DNA of 64,000 bases, taken from assembly GCF_949987535.1 (NCBI RefSeq), contig NC_080067.1, positions 8,494,001 to 8,558,000 of the forward strand. Direction: 5' to 3'. Position numbers and translations under genes: made by a program. Below the pieces are notes generated by a model that saw only the letters and a list, made by a program, of their open reading frames with translations, did no database searches and had not been told where the DNA came from. Positions 11,476 to 23,858 of this stretch are shown here, in pieces. The first letter of the stretch is position 1. Each line of letters starts with the position of its first letter. This DNA is from Balaenoptera acutorostrata (taxonomy: Eukaryota > Chordata > Mammalia > Artiodactyla > Balaenopteridae).

Positions 11476-14400
11476 TCGTGATCAGGAGGTTGAACACAGA
11501 AAGAACAACTTGGGAAATTTACATCTTCTTGGGTACTTGCCCTCATCGCTAGCATGTGTGAATACGATCAGTTCTACCTCCTAACATTTCTAACCCTTTT
11601 TTAAGTGCTTGTAAGAAATTATTAGTCCTTAGGAGGAAAAATTGACTCTTGTATAAATCGTATTTTCTTTTCCATTTGGGTTCACTTGACCAATTGAAAT
11701 TTATGGAGTGCTTCTTAAAAAATATTTAAGTTATAGGAATTCCTGACTTCAAATACCAATCAAATTCGAAAGAAAATGAAGAATATAAAACAAAGCATGG
11801 TGAGAGCTTAGATGCAGCGTTGTTCATTGTTATATGGGGAATTAAGGGGATCTCTGGGAAGAGGTGGCATTGGACCAGAGCTATGAGGGAAGAGGTGGGC
11901 AAGTCAGTGAGTCCCTGATGTTGGTCTGTGGACTAGCTCGACTCTAGATTGAAGTTTAACTGATCTAATTGCTGAAAGCATAAAGGAGGAAAACAAGGAA
12001 AAGTGGAGTGATTGTTTTCTAAAGCTAAATATAGCCAGCGTAATAGGGTGTCCTTTTCATTTCTCGAGACTATGTTCTACCTATTCTTTTGTTGTTAAGG
12101 TATCTTTATTTTATTTTTTTAAAATAAGTGATGGTTAGACTAGATGGTTATTTTTAGTTTTTTAACAAAATTCTTTGGCAAAATAAAAAGCCAGAAAATA
12201 TATTTTTGGCCCAAATGTTGGATATTTTGTTTGACATTTTCCTGGGCCTTTAAATCTAAAATCTGGGTGCCTCTGGGTTATAGTTCCCTGTTTCCTTATT
12301 TGTTTTGTGAACTTTCAAGGGCCTCTGTGTTCTCCTAAGACGAGGAAGGTGAAGAGGCAAACGGATTTTTATTTTGTATTTTTCCTGTGCTAATGAATTA
12401 CACTGCTCATCTCAGAGACAGAGACAGAGTGAGCAAGTACAGGGAGAGATTAAGAGTCTGAAGGAACATATCCTATAAAAACCAGTTGATGATGATTTAA
12501 ATATCAATCTGTCTATCTATCTACAAGATGCAATAATTTCGCATTTGTAGGGGGAGATTGTCCCGGTATTTCATTTGATTTTGTATTGTTATAGTGAACA
12601 CAAAGGCAGAAAGAAAAGTCTAGGGCAAGCAGTGCTGGGCAACTGTTTGGGCACAAACTCCCTGGGGGACTCACATTGAACCTGGGGAGCGTGACAAAGG
12701 GTGTGTAAAAGGGGCACCTCCCAACCCCAGTGAAAAGAGGAAGGGGGAGCAAAGAACCGCTATGGGAAACAGAAATTTTCTTTTTGAAAGTTCATTATTG
12801 GAAGTCTTTTTTTTTTTTCAGTTTTGGAATTTGGGCTAAACATTAAATCGATACTCGTCTTATTTCCTGAATGTATAACTTTCCTCTGTTAGGTGAATTC
12901 TTATTTGACTCACATCGCAGGTGGATAGTGAAAACTTCACTGCCTGAGCACGTCTACACTAGACTGGGGGCGGGCGGTAAAACACGTGAGGTGGCCACTG
13001 GTCCTTGCTGCCTTGGACCAGGGAAGGGAAGAGACTTCCCTGAGCTGGTGGTTGAGACTGGGGGGGCTGGGGGAGGGGAGGGAGGAGTTCACTGAGAATC
13101 ATGTTCATGTTGTTAGTTATTATATGATCTCTAAGCCTTTGCTTCTAGGAAACTAGCTCTCTTTCGACCAGAAACAGTATCCATTTTCATCCTGAGCCTC
13201 CGTTCCCATGTTAAAACTTCTAAATAAATAAACTCTGTGGTGAATAAGAAGGACTGCGACTTGGAAATGGCTTGACAGGTACGAATGCTTTCATCCTTTA
13301 AATAGGATCCTTGGAGTAGAATGGAAAGACGGCATTTTTATTACTGAGGATTTTGAAGTGTACTAAAGACGTCGCATGAACCTTGCGTGGACGGCTGCCA
13401 TTCTTCCCAGATACTTAACGCTCACGTGACCACAAGAGCAACTCCTTGCCTCTGTTACCAGCAGCACTTTACTTTTACATTAAACGTGATCTGAAGGAAA
13501 CAATCTACTTAAGGGGCATCTCTTGGCTGTTGCCGTTCTGAGCATAGCCTAACACCGAAAGAAAGCATTCGTGGGCTCCTACAGTTGCTGTATCCGAAGA
13601 ATGCTCTCTATCACAGTAATTTGGAGAGTGTAAGATGGTGGTCCCTGGGGAAATTTGACTCAAAATAAATCTTTGAGAGCATATATCAAAGGTGCTTGGA
13701 AAGATCATCTTTGAGTAACTGGTTGTCAGGTTTTTGTTTTGTTTTTTCTCTGCCTTTAGATGAACTTTGAGGATAAAACGCCTGAAAGAACAAGCAGGGT
13801 CTAGATTTAATTCTACACTTGTAATAATGTTCCCTCAGGAGATAATGAATAGAAATAAATAATAATAATAATACATAAATAAATTTCCAGAGCCTTCAGT
13901 GAAAGCCGAAACTGTCTTTTTCCCCCAATATCCACATTATCATCTTGAAATTTTTCCTAAAATGTGGCTACTACACCCCAAAGAAGGGTTGTTGTGTTTT
14001 CCTGTTTTTTGTTTTCCCTCATACTGCCAGTAATAATCATCAAGCTGCTTGCCTGCTCATCTCTCAGTAAATTCCAAAACTTGCACCTGGCTGAAAATAG
14101 GTAAGAAAGGCCTGGGAGACCTGGGAAGGCCTCCAAATACAATCTGCAAGTAGATTAATACGGTATGTTTCATCGTAATCCGTTTTCACATCGCAAGAGA
14201 TTTTTAGCCCCCCGCCCAACCCCGCCTTTCTCCAACCGCAGTACTCAAGCATTGCCACAAGAGGGAACCATTGCTTAAATGTTGGAAGGATTGGGTCTTT
14301 TGAAGAATTCATCCAGCTCAAATCTCGCTTTAGCGTTAAGAACTTGGTCAAAAGGGTTGAACAAAAAAGTAAAGGGACGGAAGCAATCATCGATGCAGTT

Positions 14401-15239
14401 CTATTTTTGATTGCTGAGGTGCTTCAGCTTTTAAACATTCAAATCATCAAAGGTGTTTCCAGGACTGTGACCCGGTTAACGGAGACCGAGACTGGAGTCA
14501 AGCTTCTAATAGAAATTCACGTGATGAAGGAAGCACTGGCGTGTCTTCGTTTTTTCCATTGGTCTCAGTTTGTCTAAGACCAAGGCAAACTTTTCTGAAT
14601 GTACACAGAAAATATTAAAATATAAGGAGACAAAGACAAATCCAAACCCTTAGCTCCATGTGTTGTCCATCAGATAGCAAATAACAGCAGTGACCAGTAA
14701 CTGGAGAAGGGGACATGTGTCGTAAAGAATTCTTCCTCCCAGCCTTTTGAACCAGCACGGTTGTGGAATCCAGTTTTATGTGAGAAAAGACACATAGAAC
14801 GGCCTCGTGGAGGTTGCTTGTCACCGGGCAGGCACAAGTCCAGTTTCTGCACTGAGAAACTGCAGAACAAACGGGAAAACACTTGATGCCAGTAGGGCGT
14901 TTATAGGCAAACAGATGACAGCTGAGATTATTAATCTTGACAGTTTCCTGATTTATTAGGATGTTGTCATCCTCTTCTTTTGTATCATTTGGCAAATGAT
15001 CACAGTATTAGACTTCGTGGAGGCAGAACTAAGGCTTTCCCCTTCCGCAGCAGTGGGTAGGCAGCAGGTAGGAAGCAGTGAGGCTTGGGTTTAGGCAAGA
15101 GGTGGATGAAATGAATTTTCAGTTACATACTGTCGTTTCAGGAAGACTAAGTCGGTGTTTTTTTACGACTGTCAACCTAGATACAGCTGTGTAACCAAAA
15201 TGCATTATCTCAGAGAAATAAACCTTCTGTTTGTTTGAT
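11476..15239. other. Repeat-poor non-coding stretch
   Basis: No L1, SINE or LTR is recognisable over about 3.8 kb, apart from a faint ancient-repeat resemblance near 11850-11900 (GATCTCTGGGAAGAGGTGGCATT). Small (AAT)n runs lie at 13852-13882 and a CT/GGGGA-rich patch at 13050-13090. The longest open frame (14615-14995, minus, 126 codons) has no recognisable domain or repeat of residues and may be chance. Confidence 0.5.
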
Positions 15240-17520
15240 AAATCCAAAGCAAGTGTGACTAAATTTAAAATCAAGGTCTCTAGCAGTCAAGATTTGTTAC
15301 TGTTTACCATGCAGGCAAGGTAAAACAAAGAAAACAATTAGAAAATAATAGTAATCTTTAAAAGCTAGTCCTCTGAATTGTTATACTCTGCAAAACAAAA
15401 ATGTGTGAAATTTTTCCCTCTGAATGGTTCATGCAAAATCATTAAAACAATCTTGGATGACTTCATAGTAGACTCAAAATTAGAAAGCATTTGACATATT
15501 TTATTAGTGCTCTCCTTCACCAAGATATTTTTATGTTCTATTTTTCATCATCCCTTGCATTTAAAATAGCTGCAACAGAAATTAAGCCTCAATAAAAATG
15601 TATAACAATTAAAAATATTTCCAACTAAATGGTATTATCCTCAAGACAGTTTTATCAAAATATAAAATCCCAAACTTAAAGTGCTATAATTGAACACTTT
15701 TTTTTATTAAGAAAAGCCATGTCTTTACCTATGTTTCAAGACTGACATATTGTGCAATAAACAGCAATCAGCCTAAAGATGCTATATTAAACAAACCAAG
15801 TTTTGTTTTGCTAAACTAAGCAAAATTAGTTGAATGCCCTAAGTAATAGTTGCTAGTATTTTTTTCTAAATTATTTCTCCACTTGTTTTTGTGTCTATGC
15901 ATAAATTAAAAATCTGCTGAAATTTATTATTCATCTGAGATGTAATTAATATGCAAAATTATGCAAATTAAGATGCAATTAGGCTTCAATTCTCTAGTGG
16001 AATTTTCCATTATAATTTAATACAAAGTAATAGAGTAATTGGTGTCACGTGTAATTACGGTTACTCACGTGTACTTGCAGACGTGCAAATGATGTGGTAT
16101 ATGTTAGTTATCCTATGCAAATGGTTCCTGCAATCTCTTAATACTTGGGAATGAAGTAAACAAAGATGGTCTTCAGAAAAAGGGTGAGAGGGACCCTTTT
16201 TCTTCTCATGTGCTGCCATTTTGAAGAACTGTGTGAATAAGTGTAACTAATTTCTCTGCATTTATTTCTAAGAATTTTTAACTTGGTGTTATACAGTGCA
16301 CTGTTTGTTACTTCAGAGAAATTATTGCTGGTAAAAAGGAATCTTTAAATAGAGACCTAACAGCAATTTAGATGCCACATGGGTGTACCCAAGATGAGAG
16401 CAAGTGAAGCAAAGCGCTGTCTAACAGGGCAGAGGTGTCGTTGCGTCAGGCTCGAAAGGGCTCGTCTTTAAAAGAAATAAATAACATAGCCAGCTTTGCC
16501 AAATTAATCATTGTAACCGTATTGTGTTAATTTTCTGATTGCAAAGTTGACCAATTTGCTTTGCAGTCTCTTTAGAAGCCAGACAGTTTGATTTTCCAAA
16601 CCAAAATTCCTTCCCTCCTACTTTTCAGAATTCTGGAAGAATTCTGTGTCATTTCTTTCTGAATGGCTAAAGCACCGAGTGAATTAAACTACATAATTCT
16701 GTCCGTCACTAACTCTGCCATTTGGTTCAAGGGACTCAGCCGCTAACTACGGTGTGTGTCTCCTTGTGTCTCCCTGGAGAAAGGGAGCGGGAAGTCTCCC
16801 AGGCGCTTGTCCTGAGCCCGGAGCTGCAGCTTATAATTTCTCCATGAGAAATGATTACCGCTTGTTTTAAAACACCCATGCTGTGTTGAACGCTGCACAG
16901 AAAACATTATGATCTCGACACTTTCCTTCTCATAACTGAAGCACACACTTTAAGACGAGTATTTTATATTCTCAGCTCCAATTAACCTGAAGTGTTTCTC
17001 TTCCCTGTCTCCCCCTCAGCCCATCCCCTTCACCTGAATCTCTCCTCCTACCCTTTTGTAACAGATTATTTTTCAGGGAGGGTATGTGTCATCCACTGAA
17101 GGGCGATTAATAAGCGTGGGCAGGGACGGAGCAGAAAGGTCGTGCTACAGAGTGGTGGATAATCGGCTTCACTCTTCCCCCACTACATTCCCACTTGGTA
17201 CCTCTCCTCCTCCACCTCCTCTGGCTGGTTGTTTGAGAGAACAGATGTAGATAAGAGAAAATAAACGCTGCACGTGCCCTGTCACAGCCCCACCCATCCA
17301 TCCATATGTGGCTTTCCCATTCACTCCAGTAATAATACCAATTACTATGCAGCCAGGGCCATTCTTATTCACATTTGCAGCTCACTGTGGACGTTTATGC
17401 TACACTCTGAGCAACGTTCGGATCTTCAGCGACGTCTATTATACAGCTGTTGTACAATCATTGTAAATGAAATATACAAAACCCTGTTCAGCTTGCAGAA
17501 TCATTTGTAATCATGGAAGG
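15240..17520. other. Candidate conserved non-coding block
   Basis: AT-rich sequence with many intact homeodomain-like TAATTA/TTAATTA and octamer-like words, no recognised repeats and no coding frame. GAATCATTTGTAATCATGG near 17497 and AATTACTATGCAG near 17340 have the same character. The composition resembles conserved developmental non-coding elements; conservation itself cannot be seen from one sequence. Confidence 0.4.
15941..16122. promoter_or_regulatory. Cluster of octamer, homeodomain and E-box motifs (possible enhancer)
   Basis: Perfect ATGCAAAT octamers lie at 15961-15968 and 16115-16122, and a one-base variant GTGCAAAT at 16083-16090. TGTAATTAAT begins at 15941. Two copies of TCACGTGTA, containing the palindromic E-box CACGTG, lie at 16045-16053 and 16065-16073. 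They are 20 bp apart, about two helical turns. POU-domain factors bind octamers and bHLH factors bind CACGTG. An enhancer role is inference. Confidence 0.4.
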
Positions 17521-19009
17521 TGGGATAGGAGAGGGCTGGCCTGATTTCTCCCCGGACACTGGCCTCATTCTCTAGGTCCTGACAGGTCCAGGGCTTAGGG
17601 TGGGGGGAGGCTGAACCAAAATGATGAAGAACCAAAAAGCTGAGGCAGTGTGGGTTTTCTCTCAGAGGAGGGACTTTGGGATCCAGGTTCAATGGACACA
17701 TGGGGCCCCAAGACCTCAACATCACAATGACTCTTCCTGGATTCTCAGTGGCCAGACCATCCTCGGTCAGACTTTGACTCAAACTTCCTGAGACCCCCCA
17801 ACCCGAACTGCCAACTTATGGATATGTTGTCTTCATTATCTTCTCTCTTCTCAGATCAAGATTTCTTATTTGTTCTCAACTTCAACAGGTTACATCTGTG
17901 GCCAGAACAACAGTAAGGGTCTTTTGTTTTTACTTTCCTGAGGAGTTTTGCTGGTTCGACTTGCCCTTCGCCAAGAGACCCCGACCTTGAACCCTCCGTG
18001 CTGTGCCCCTTTCTTTCTGCAGGTTTGACTCTTCAACCCTCAGACTCTGATCGGCTGAACTGACATAAACACGACATTCTACAGGTGACTGTCCATTCAG
18101 CCAGGTACTGTCACGTGCAGTCAATACAACCCAGGTTGTACCTATTTCGTAGACAAAAAGATTAATGTCTTAAGGAAGAACATACAGGTAATTCATGATA
18201 GAGCTGAGACTTAAGTAGACATGCTAACTTTTCCCCTCTATATAGATTTTATTTACCTTTATTTATCAAACCCTTTGATATTGCATTGACTTCTAAGAGT
18301 TTTGTAAAGACTCTATTGGATGAAATTGAATGCACTATTTTATTTTTTTATATTTTAATATGTAGGAAAATATCGTACAATTGATGACATTTGGACAGCT
18401 ACCCTCAGCCAAACAACAGTTACTATGTAGCTGCCAATGTTTGTATAGGCACAAACATTTTTTGTTGTTTTTCCTGGTGAATAATTGAAGACTGAAATCC
18501 TTTGAATGTTTAGCCAACAATCTTTAAATTAAGGACCATTTGGAAAAAGAATACAAGTCTTTCTGTTGCCTGAAAATTTTCCATTTGACATCTGATAAAA
18601 TCAAGAAAGTGTCGGCATGAAAACTCTCACTAGGGGTGTCAGCAACTTGGGAGAAATTCCTGGAGACAATGGGGGAGCCCTTTTTAAAGAAATGCTACAT
18701 CACCAATGTTTTTAATAGCACAAGGAATAATACTATGTGGAAAAAGAGAGTTGAAAACTAATTCAGAGTTGTCAGACTCATAATGTAGAGAGGTTTTCAG
18801 AATACCAAACCACATTATTTCACTTATATTTTCTTTATATGTGTGTTCAGAGCAATAAATGATAAAAAAGTCTATGCTAAAATAACTCTGAAAGAGCTCT
18901 TTCAGAAATTATAAGACAATAATGCTAAGTGATAAGAAAGCATTGTGCTACGAGGTTAATTAGCCATCAACTTTTCTTTCTCTAATGGTCCATCTAACAT
19001 TCGATAGTG
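17521..19009. other. Unassigned non-coding sequence
   Basis: No gene or clear repeat. Short open frames have no recognisable motifs. Confidence 0.4.
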
Positions 19010-19195
19010 TCTTAGAAACCAGGAAAGGTATTAGTAACTCATTTGAGCCTCAGACATCCTATGAAATGGGTGTTACTAGTCTCACTTTTCAGATGAAGGA
19101 CGGAGGTATGGAAGTAACTTGCCTGAGGTTGCACGTCTAGTAAGTGATAGAGCTTGGATTTGAACCAAGGTAATTTGACTCTGGGGTACATGCCT
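19010..19195 (+). repeat. MIR SINE, core and 3' half
   Basis: ATCCTATGAAATGGGTGTTACTAGTCTCACTTTTCAGATGAAGGA, then GTAACTTGCCTGAGGTTGCACGTCTAGTAAGTGATAGAGC, then GGATTTGAACCAAGG, in MIR order. Confidence 0.85.
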
Positions 19196-21159
19196 AACCT
19201 GGGTTAAATCTGTCCTCTAGACGGGATTTGTTAGGTTTAAACATTGATTTAAAAATAAAATACAAATTTAGATTTTGGTTTTGTTGTTGTTACAGACATT
19301 TAAAATTGGGAAATTTTGCACAGGAATGTGAATTTCCAGCTTTTCAGGAGAATTGAATCTAGCGATGTTGGGTGTCCTTATTCTCACCTGGTAACAATGG
19401 CGTGAGGGATTGATTGGCGGCCCCCCTTGCCGAGGCGTGCACTCTCCAGCTGCTACCATCCGCTCCATTCATTTTTCTCACTTCCTTCCCCTCTGCAGGG
19501 ATTTGGTGTTGTGATGTCAGCTGTGCTGCTGTGTTAACACTGAGACACCCCACCCCCGACAACTTTCTCATAAGCCGTCACTCCCACCCTAGTCTCTCCC
19601 TTTCCCCACCCATAGTCCACACAGCACAAGTGAAATCAGGCCAAGACAGGTTGCAACACCTCTGACCCAAAGTTGTGAAACAGAAATCTTTGTTTTTGGC
19701 CATGGTATCAGGCAGCATTTGATCAGAGAAGCAAATTCACTAGGAGTTACAGTGAATAATGGGCTTCTCATAGGGCTTTGACCATTTTAAAATTCTGGTT
19801 GCTGGTGAAAGACTTTATGTAGGGCCACTGCTCTGGCATCTAGTTCTGGGCATGACATCGGCAGGGACGACAGTGGCAAAGGAAGATGGCTGTGAAATGG
19901 GGGAGGCAAGGGCACGTCGAGATCCTTGAGGACAAGGTAGAACCCACAGAGGTGTCATACATCCTCTAAGCCTCCAACTTTGTTGACGTGTGTGGTCTGC
20001 AGGAGAAGCCAGCCCATGATCACAGAAGAAGACAGAATCCTGGCCCCGGAGTCAGAGAAGCCAAAGGGGAGACATGGGGGATGTGTGGGCGGCATCGGCT
20101 AGACTGCTGCAGCCCTGCAACAAGGTGACCAGTGCACCTGCGATGGCGCTCGGGAGCTGCAGCTACCCCTGACCTCACACCAACCTTCCATCAGACACAC
20201 GACTGCTGTTTCTTCACTTCTGCTTTCCCAGCGCCTGCAGAATTTTCTGGTGGCCAGCCTTAGCCTAGAGCTAGGAACGGGATTCTGGGAAATGTAGCTC
20301 CAGCTCAGCTAAATGAACACAGTCCAAAACCACAATATTCTGAAGTCAAGAAATTTCAAATCTCACAAAGCTCTTGCCTGAATAGCTTTGGTTTCCAATC
20401 TTTGAGTGACCAGGACAATCAGAAACATGCCAGGAAACAGGTCCCTTGGGTCATGAGCTATTCAATAAGGTGCCTCTTTGTAGTCTGCTAGTCTTACATG
20501 AAGTCTAGAAGACTCACCTGGCAAATCCAGCTTCCATCTTGACTGTCGCAAACGAGTCCCTCTTCTTCCTGGACCAGTCTCACCTTAATCTAGTTCCTGC
20601 TCTGCTGCACTGACTCATGGGACTTCCAGACCCATCCCTTGGGGTAAGGATGCTCCCATCCGCACAGCAGCCCCTCTGATCATACTGTTGCCACAGCTCG
20701 TTCTGTTCTCAGGCCCAGCTCTAGTTTCAAGAATTCTGGACAGAGAGAACTGAAGAATCTTGTGCTGCACACAGCACAGGCCTCTGGCACTGACTGATGA
20801 CATTGTTGCTCAGCCCAGTGGTTCCCAGGGCAGGCAGGCAGCAGATCCCCTCCCCTCATGGACCACTCCACCATAAGACCAGGCTCCCATTTGTATAGCC
20901 ACCTAAATCACACTCACGTGCTCCCAACGTCCAGGTTAGATGACAGTTCTAACTTTGCTTAACCCTGGTCTAGGTCAACAGCCGAGACCCACCTCAAGCC
21001 TCATGATAAAATTCACTCTAGGGACCCTGAGTGTCTTCCACTTGCTGCCCAGCCTTACTTGGGGTCATCTTGATGCATGGACCATTCTAATAGTCTTGAA
21101 CCCCTAAGGGAAGGACATTTCATTCTTTTGTCCCCTAAGGTCTTATTGGCCCCTTATAC
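19196..21159. other. Unassigned non-coding sequence
   Basis: No recognised element. The stretch is somewhat more GC-rich than its surroundings, with open frames of at most about 83 codons and no protein motif. Confidence 0.4.
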
Positions 21160-22060
21160 AAACTTGCCCACTAAAAGGGTTCTGGTACCAATTCCAATTT
21201 TGGGGGATGGGTTGCCCCAAACCACCAAGCAATTCTCTGACACCACCTGGGTGTCCTACAGTTTAACTCAATTCTGACACTACCTGGGGATATAGTCTAC
21301 AAATTAAGATGTCAGTCCTACAAGACTATTCCCTACCCCCTAATTCAGACTCCAGTTGCAAGTCTACGTTGTTACCTCTGCTTCTGATCAACCAGCTATA
21401 AACTGGACATTCTGATGACCCCCTCCAACTCAGGATGCTGGTTGCGGGTCCAGGTTGTTACCTGTACGTCTAACCAAGTGTCTATAAATTAGAGGTTCCA
21501 AAGACCCCCTCCTTGGGTTTGATTAATTTGCTAGAATGGCTCACAGAACTCAGAGAAACACTTTACTTACTAGATTACCCGTTTATTATAAAAGGATATG
21601 ACTCAGGAACAGCCAGATGGAAGAGATGTCTAGGGCAAGGTAGGGGGAAGGGGTATGCAACTTCCATACCCTCTCTAAGCACTCTGCTCTCCCCAAATCT
21701 CCAGGTGTTAACCAACCAGGAAGCTCTCAAACCCCACCCTTTTGGGTTTTAATGAAAGCTTCATTACATAGGTATAATTGATTAAATCATTGGCCTCTGG
21801 CCAATTGATTCAACCTCCAACCCCTCTCCCCTCTCTGAGGTAGGGGCCAGGGCTAAAAGTTCCAACCCTCTAATCCTAAGGTTGGTTCTCTGGGTAACCA
21901 GCCCCCATCCTTAGGTGCTCTCCAAAAATCACCTCATTAGCATAACAAAAGACATCTTCAACACTCAACACTTAGGAAATTCCAAAGGTTGCAGGAGTTC
22001 TGTGCCACACACTGGGTGAAGACCAAATATATATTCCTTATTATAAATTAGGATATCACA
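21160..22060 (-). repeat. Ancient ERVL/MLT2-like LTR (tentative family)
   Basis: The right edge reads GGATATCACA, so the minus strand begins TGTGATATCC, a plausible LTR start with TG. Internal phrases such as AAGGATATGACTCAGGAACAGCCAGATGG and CCTCATTAGCATAACAAAAGAC are familiar from a common old mammalian LTR. The left part has degenerate ~105-bp tandem units (two copies of TTGTTACCT, near 21370 and 21448). No internal gag/pol sequence is seen, so it is probably solo. The left boundary is uncertain. Confidence 0.6.
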
Positions 22061-22824
22061 CCCACCAGTCTACCATATTAAAAGTTTTGGAGTGGGAAGG
22101 AGTTTCAAGCTTTAAAAATTGTCCTGCTCTACTTAGACTTAGCCCGAGTTCCCTCCAGTGTAATATGAGGAAGCAGAAGTAAGGGACAGGCAGAGTGAAA
22201 CAGGAAAGGTGGAAAAGCTAAGACAGGGATGAGTGAGCAAGCTGGCCACTGATCTGTGACTGCTGTTCATCCTGTGGGACTTTCTGAGAAGCCTTGTGAA
22301 ATGCATCTCGGCCTATCTGCTTGGGGGATGGAAGAGGGAATAATTCATCTATTAATCCACTCACTCATTCACACTTTTGGTTCTGAGTGGGATCCTGTAG
22401 GTGTCCCATGCTGCAGTATCAGAGAATCCCAGGGCATGAAGTGAGCGGTCATGACAAAGCCCCAAAGTGAGACTGCATCTGCATGAAGCTGATCAAAGCC
22501 CTGTGGGACTGGTTATTGCAACGGGGACTAGAGAAAGAAGTCAGGCTGAAGAGAATTAGGCGGGGCACAGCGGGGTCCAGTACAATCCTCAGATTCCCTC
22601 ATGCCTTCCATTAAAGTCATGTCCACAGATCTGGTTATGGGAGACTACTGTCTTCCTAAAATTCAAGGAGACTTATTCATTTTTACTGGGAAGTAGGGTG
22701 TGCCAAGACCCCAAATTTCCACAGAGGAAACATAGGGCTTTCCTTTGTGATCTTCCCACTGGATGAGAAGCGTTAATAAGGCATTAATATCTGGTCATTC
22801 TTCTTTTTTTTCTTTTCTGACATA
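22061..22824. other. Unassigned sequence
   Basis: No gene or recognised repeat. A short TTTTTTTTCTTTTC run lies near 22804. Confidence 0.35.
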
Positions 22825-23125
22825 TGAGAGTCAATGTTTCCCAATCCTCTTGCAGTAAGGTAGGGTCATGTGACTAATTATGGCCAATGAAACATACGCA
22901 GAACTGACCTGTTCCTCCCACAATTGTCCAGTCTTTCTCATCTCAGCTTGAGTGGAAAACATGGCGGCTGTTTGTTAAGAGGACAGAACAACAGCAGCCT
23001 GGATTGCTGAGTCATCACATGGAGCAGAGCCTCCTGGAAGAGTCACCTGGCACATAGCAGACTTTGCAGGAGCAAATGATAAACTTTATGTGTGTAGCTG
23101 CTGAGATTTGGGGACTCTGTGTTAT
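22825..23125 (+). repeat. Ancient MLT1-like LTR (tentative)
   Basis: GTCATGTGACTAATTATGGCCAATGAAAC, then CATCACATGGAGCAGAGCC, then AGCTGCTGAGATTTGGGGACTCTGTGTTATAAT follow the order of decayed MaLR/MLT1 LTRs in sense orientation. Confidence 0.5.
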
Positions 23126-23549
23126 AATTTCATAACGTATTCTGTCTAAAATACCCTTACGTATTTGCAAATTCCTTGTGCACTGTAAACAAAAGTCAGG
23201 AGAATGGGTTATACATCAATGTTATAAATTACTTATAATATGCTATAAGTGTAATCAATGCCTGGGAGCAATTAAAGTCTTAAGTGAGGGAATGTACTAT
23301 CTGTACAAACGTTTAGAGCTGATAGAAAACTTTGCAACATCTCCTGTCAAGTCAGAACTCATTAAAATTGGGATGTTTTGGTTGAGATTGCCACAGTGTG
23401 GTGTCTTCAGTTGAATTTTCTGAAGATCGTCATGTGTTCGTAGGCGTGGGATACCCAAATCTCGCTTCACCTTGTGTTCCATACCAAATACATCTGTATC
23501 ATTGCCCATTACAACCTCATTCCTTACCTAAGCAAGTTATACATATTTT
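23126..23549. other. Unassigned sequence flanking the young L1
   Basis: No gene or repeat recognised. It forms the left flank of the L1 insertion. Confidence 0.4.
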
Positions 23550-23566
23550 CCTAGACATAAACTTTT
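23550..23566. repeat. Target-site duplication, 3' side of young L1
   Basis: CCTAGACATAAACTTTT is identical to 30739-30755. The final TTTT merges with the poly(T) tract. It marks one edge of a 7.2-kb insertion that includes the transduced segment. Confidence 0.95.
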
Positions 23567-23587
23567 TTTTTTTTTTTTTTCTTTTTT

Positions 23588-23842
23588 AAAAGGCAGGTCT
23601 TTATGTAATAACATACTTTTTTGTTGTTGCAAGCTAGTTGTTAAACAACAGCCATTATTAAAAATTAAGATTGTAAATTTACAATTAAATTATATTAAAA
23701 ACAAGATTAATAAATATTCAGAATTTATCCCTTCCTAATTACTTTACTAAAAAATGTTTAATTCTAAACTTAAAAACTTAAAAGACACTGATGTTTTTTA
23801 ATTCTTGTATTTGCTCTGTCCTCTATATCCTTTACTTTTCTT
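23588..23842 (-). other. Second transduced segment (distal)
   Basis: About 255 bp of AT-rich non-L1 sequence between the two poly(A) tracts. A CATAAA polyadenylation-signal variant (TTTATG at 23600-23605 on the plus strand) lies 12-13 bases upstream of the terminal poly(A), consistent with use of a weak host signal. No coding content. Confidence 0.75.
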
Positions 23843-23843
23843 G

Positions 23844-23858
23844 TTTTTTTTTTTTTTT
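23844..23858 (-). repeat. Internal poly(A) tract with upstream AATAAA
   Basis: A 15-base T run on the plus strand, i.e. A15 in L1 orientation. AATAAA (TTTATT at 23878-23883) lies 19-20 bases upstream with a GTGTGTGTGTG stretch between. This is the layout of a genuine mRNA 3' end and splits the transduced DNA in two. Confidence 0.8.

Noticed and set aside
14615..14995. 126-codon minus-strand frame in the repeat-poor island
   Set aside because: No recognisable domain, no flanking splice or promoter evidence, and a second overlapping frame is equally open. Left as possible chance.
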